Part shown: piece after piece, positions 8,839 through 9,974 of the stretch
Layout: each line of letters begins with the position of its first letter
Position numbering within the stretch: position 1 is the first letter of the stretch
Assembly (NCBI GenBank): GCA_019661745.1
Contig: JAIFTM010000054.1
Coordinates: 1 to 9,974, forward strand
Length of the DNA stretch: 9,974 bases
Direction: 5' to 3'
DNA from: Mollicutes bacterium PWAP
Lineage (GTDB): Bacteria > Bacillota_I > Bacilli_A > Mycoplasmatales > Metamycoplasmataceae
The notes under the pieces: generated by a model
What the model saw: the letters and a program-made list of their open reading frames with translations, nothing else
Database searches by the model: none
Told to the model about the DNA's origin: nothing
Made by a program: the position numbers and the translations under genes

Positions 8839-9962
8839 TAAATGTCCTCTATTTCTCTTGCATCTAATGGTTTTTTATTATGAATTATTTCAATAATTTC
8901 ACCATTCTCAACTTTAATTACTTGATCAGCTAATTTAGCAACTTTAGGGTTGTGTGTGACAATAATGATTGTTGCTTTTTCTTCTCTATTAATTTCTTGA
9001 AATAATTGGAAAACTTTAGCGCTAGTTTTAGAATCTAATGCGCCAGTAGGCTCATCACCAATTAAAATAGAAGGTGATTTTGCTAAAGCCCTAGCAATAG
9101 AAACTCTTTGCTGCTGCCCACCTGATAATTCATAAATACTTTTTTTAACAGCAAACCCCATATTCATTCTCTCTAATAATTCATTAATATTTTTTCTTTT
9201 TGGTTTATCCATTTGAAGAACCATGCCAACCTCTACATTATCAAAAACATTTAAAGATGGCAATAAATTATAAGATTGAAAAACAAATCCAATGAATATT
9301 CTTCTGAATTGAGTAAGTTCTTTAATTTTAAGGGCTGTAAGATTAATATTATTAACAATTACTTCTCCGCCTGTGATATTATCTAAACCACCAATCATAT
9401 TTAGCAAAGTTGTTTTACCAGAACCAGAAGAACCTAGAATTACATTAAAAGTTCCTTTTTTAATTGTTAAATTGATGTTTTTTAAAGCATGAAAAATTGT
9501 TTTTTTATTTGTATAAAACTTATTTAAATTTTTAACATCAATAATATTTTCATCAGAATTTTTAGCTTTTGGAGCTCCTTTAGGATTTTTATTCAATTTA
9601 ATAGATTGAGATATCTCTTCTTTTTCCATATTTTTTTGATAATTTAATTTGTTTTCTAATAAATTCAAATCTTTTTTTAAAACTTTAATTTCTTGGGTTA
9701 TTTTAATTTGTTCTTTGTCAACATTAATAGATTTACTTTTAATAATTTTTTTATTAAGGTTGGATTTTGTTTGATTAATTTTTTGTAGTAAAACATTTTT
9801 TTGATTTTGTATTTTACCTTTATAAATAGGGTAAGATAATAAAGATGAATTTCTAATTTTTTCAGAAAGAAAAATTTTAGAAATTTTTTTTCTAATTTTT
9901 ATTTCTTCATTAAGATCATTATTAATTTCTCTTTGTTCAATTTTAGAATTTTTTTTGGACAT
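8838..9962 (-). CDS. MacB/LolD-type ABC transporter ATPase with coiled-coil N-terminal extension
   Basis: This 374-residue cytoplasmic ATPase should power the FtsX-like permease encoded immediately downstream. Its ABC core (about residues 139-360) is complete: Walker A GSSGSGKTT at 177-185, Q-loop Gln229, signature LSGGQQQR at 279-286, Walker B ILIGDEP at 299-305 with Asp303 and Glu304, D-loop GALD and switch His337. The phrase GDEPTGALD is typical of the MacB/LolD/FtsE group. Residues 1-138 are an extra lysine-rich, hydrophilic segment absent from typical members of about 220-250 residues. Within it I88, I92, L95, L99, L102 and L106 follow a 4-3-4-3-4 heptad spacing, so a short coiled coil is likely. 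The start is constrained because an in-frame TAA sits four codons upstream (9972-9974) and this is the first ATG after it. Only 12 upstream bases are visible and they hold no Shine-Dalgarno sequence. The gene contains no Trp codon. A run of eight A lies at codons 3-5. The stop overlaps the next start as TAATG. ATPase identity is certain; the substrate is unknown. Confidence 0.95.
   Translation of the reverse strand: MSKKNSKIEQREINNDLNEEIKIRKKISKIFLSEKIRNSSLLSYPIYKGKIQNQKNVLLQKINQTKSNLNKKIIKSKSINVDKEQIKITQEIKVLKKDLNLLENKLNYQKNMEKEEISQSIKLNKNPKGAPKAKNSDENIIDVKNLNKFYTNKKTIFHALKNINLTIKKGTFNVILGSSGSGKTTLLNMIGGLDNITGGEVIVNNINLTALKIKELTQFRRIFIGFVFQSYNLLPSLNVFDNVEVGMVLQMDKPKRKNINELLERMNMGFAVKKSIYELSGGQQQRVSIARALAKSPSILIGDEPTGALDSKTSAKVFQLFQEINREEKATIIIVTHNPKVAKLADQVIKVENGEIIEIIHNKKPLDAREIEDI
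8845..8850 (-). promoter_or_regulatory. Ribosome binding site of the FtsX-like permease gene
   Basis: AGAGGA lies six bases before the ATG at 8838, inside the last codons of the upstream ATPase gene. It is the clearest Shine-Dalgarno in the window and supports this start at the TAATG junction. Confidence 0.75.
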
Positions 9963-9974
9963 ATAGATAAATTA

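Noticed and set aside
4414..9962. FtsE/FtsX cell division pair
   Set aside because: The permease is about five times the size of FtsX, has two halves with huge outer domains, and mollicutes lack the peptidoglycan hydrolases that FtsEX controls.
1..9974. CRISPR array, insertion sequence, tRNA/rRNA or origin repeats
   Set aside because: No regularly spaced repeats, transposase motifs, tRNA-like G+C-richer islands or DnaA-box clusters were seen; the sequence is almost fully coding.

Overview
The window is very A/T-rich (about one quarter G+C by eye) and codes entirely on the minus strand. It reads correctly only if UGA means tryptophan: 24 in-frame TGA codons lie at plausible Trp positions in three membrane proteins, against two TGG codons in the whole window. 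That code, the base composition and the absence of any cell-wall gene point to a mollicute (a Mycoplasma, Mesoplasma, Entomoplasma or Spiroplasma relative). The genus cannot be fixed from this stretch. With the standard code the three permease genes break into many false short ORFs.

Layout, in the direction of transcription (right to left). Unit 1 (9962 to 4414): a MacB/LolD-type ABC ATPase with a long lysine-rich coiled-coil N-terminus, overlapping by one base a 1474-residue FtsX/MacB-type permease. The permease is two complete half-permeases in tandem, each with a very large extracytoplasmic domain. Its stop codon lies inside a perfect A/T-only hairpin followed by a T run, a likely terminator. 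An 80-base gap follows, the only sizeable non-coding stretch in the window. It carries a TATAAT box placed so that the next mRNA would begin at or next to its own ATG. Unit 2 (4333 to beyond the left edge): an ABC-2-type permease of 601 residues, an ABC ATPase of 395 residues that starts with a Rho_N/SAP-like domain, and a second ABC-2-type permease, homologous to the first, cut by the window edge after 447 residues. All three junctions inside the units are TAATG, where stop and start share one base.

Functionally, the window holds two ABC machines of the kinds used for export or mechanotransmission. Unit 1 would be an ATPase homodimer driving a fused permease pseudo-dimer that presents about 1100 residues to the outside. 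Unit 2 would be an ATPase homodimer driving a heterodimer of two related permeases, each with a large loop between TM5 and TM6. No substrate can be assigned: there is no binding lipoprotein, peptidase, toxin or immunity gene in the window. The most unusual features are the Rho_N-like domain fused to a transporter ATPase, the 10-A tract inside that domain, and the apparently leaderless promoter of unit 2. No tRNA, rRNA, CRISPR array, insertion sequence or origin was seen.
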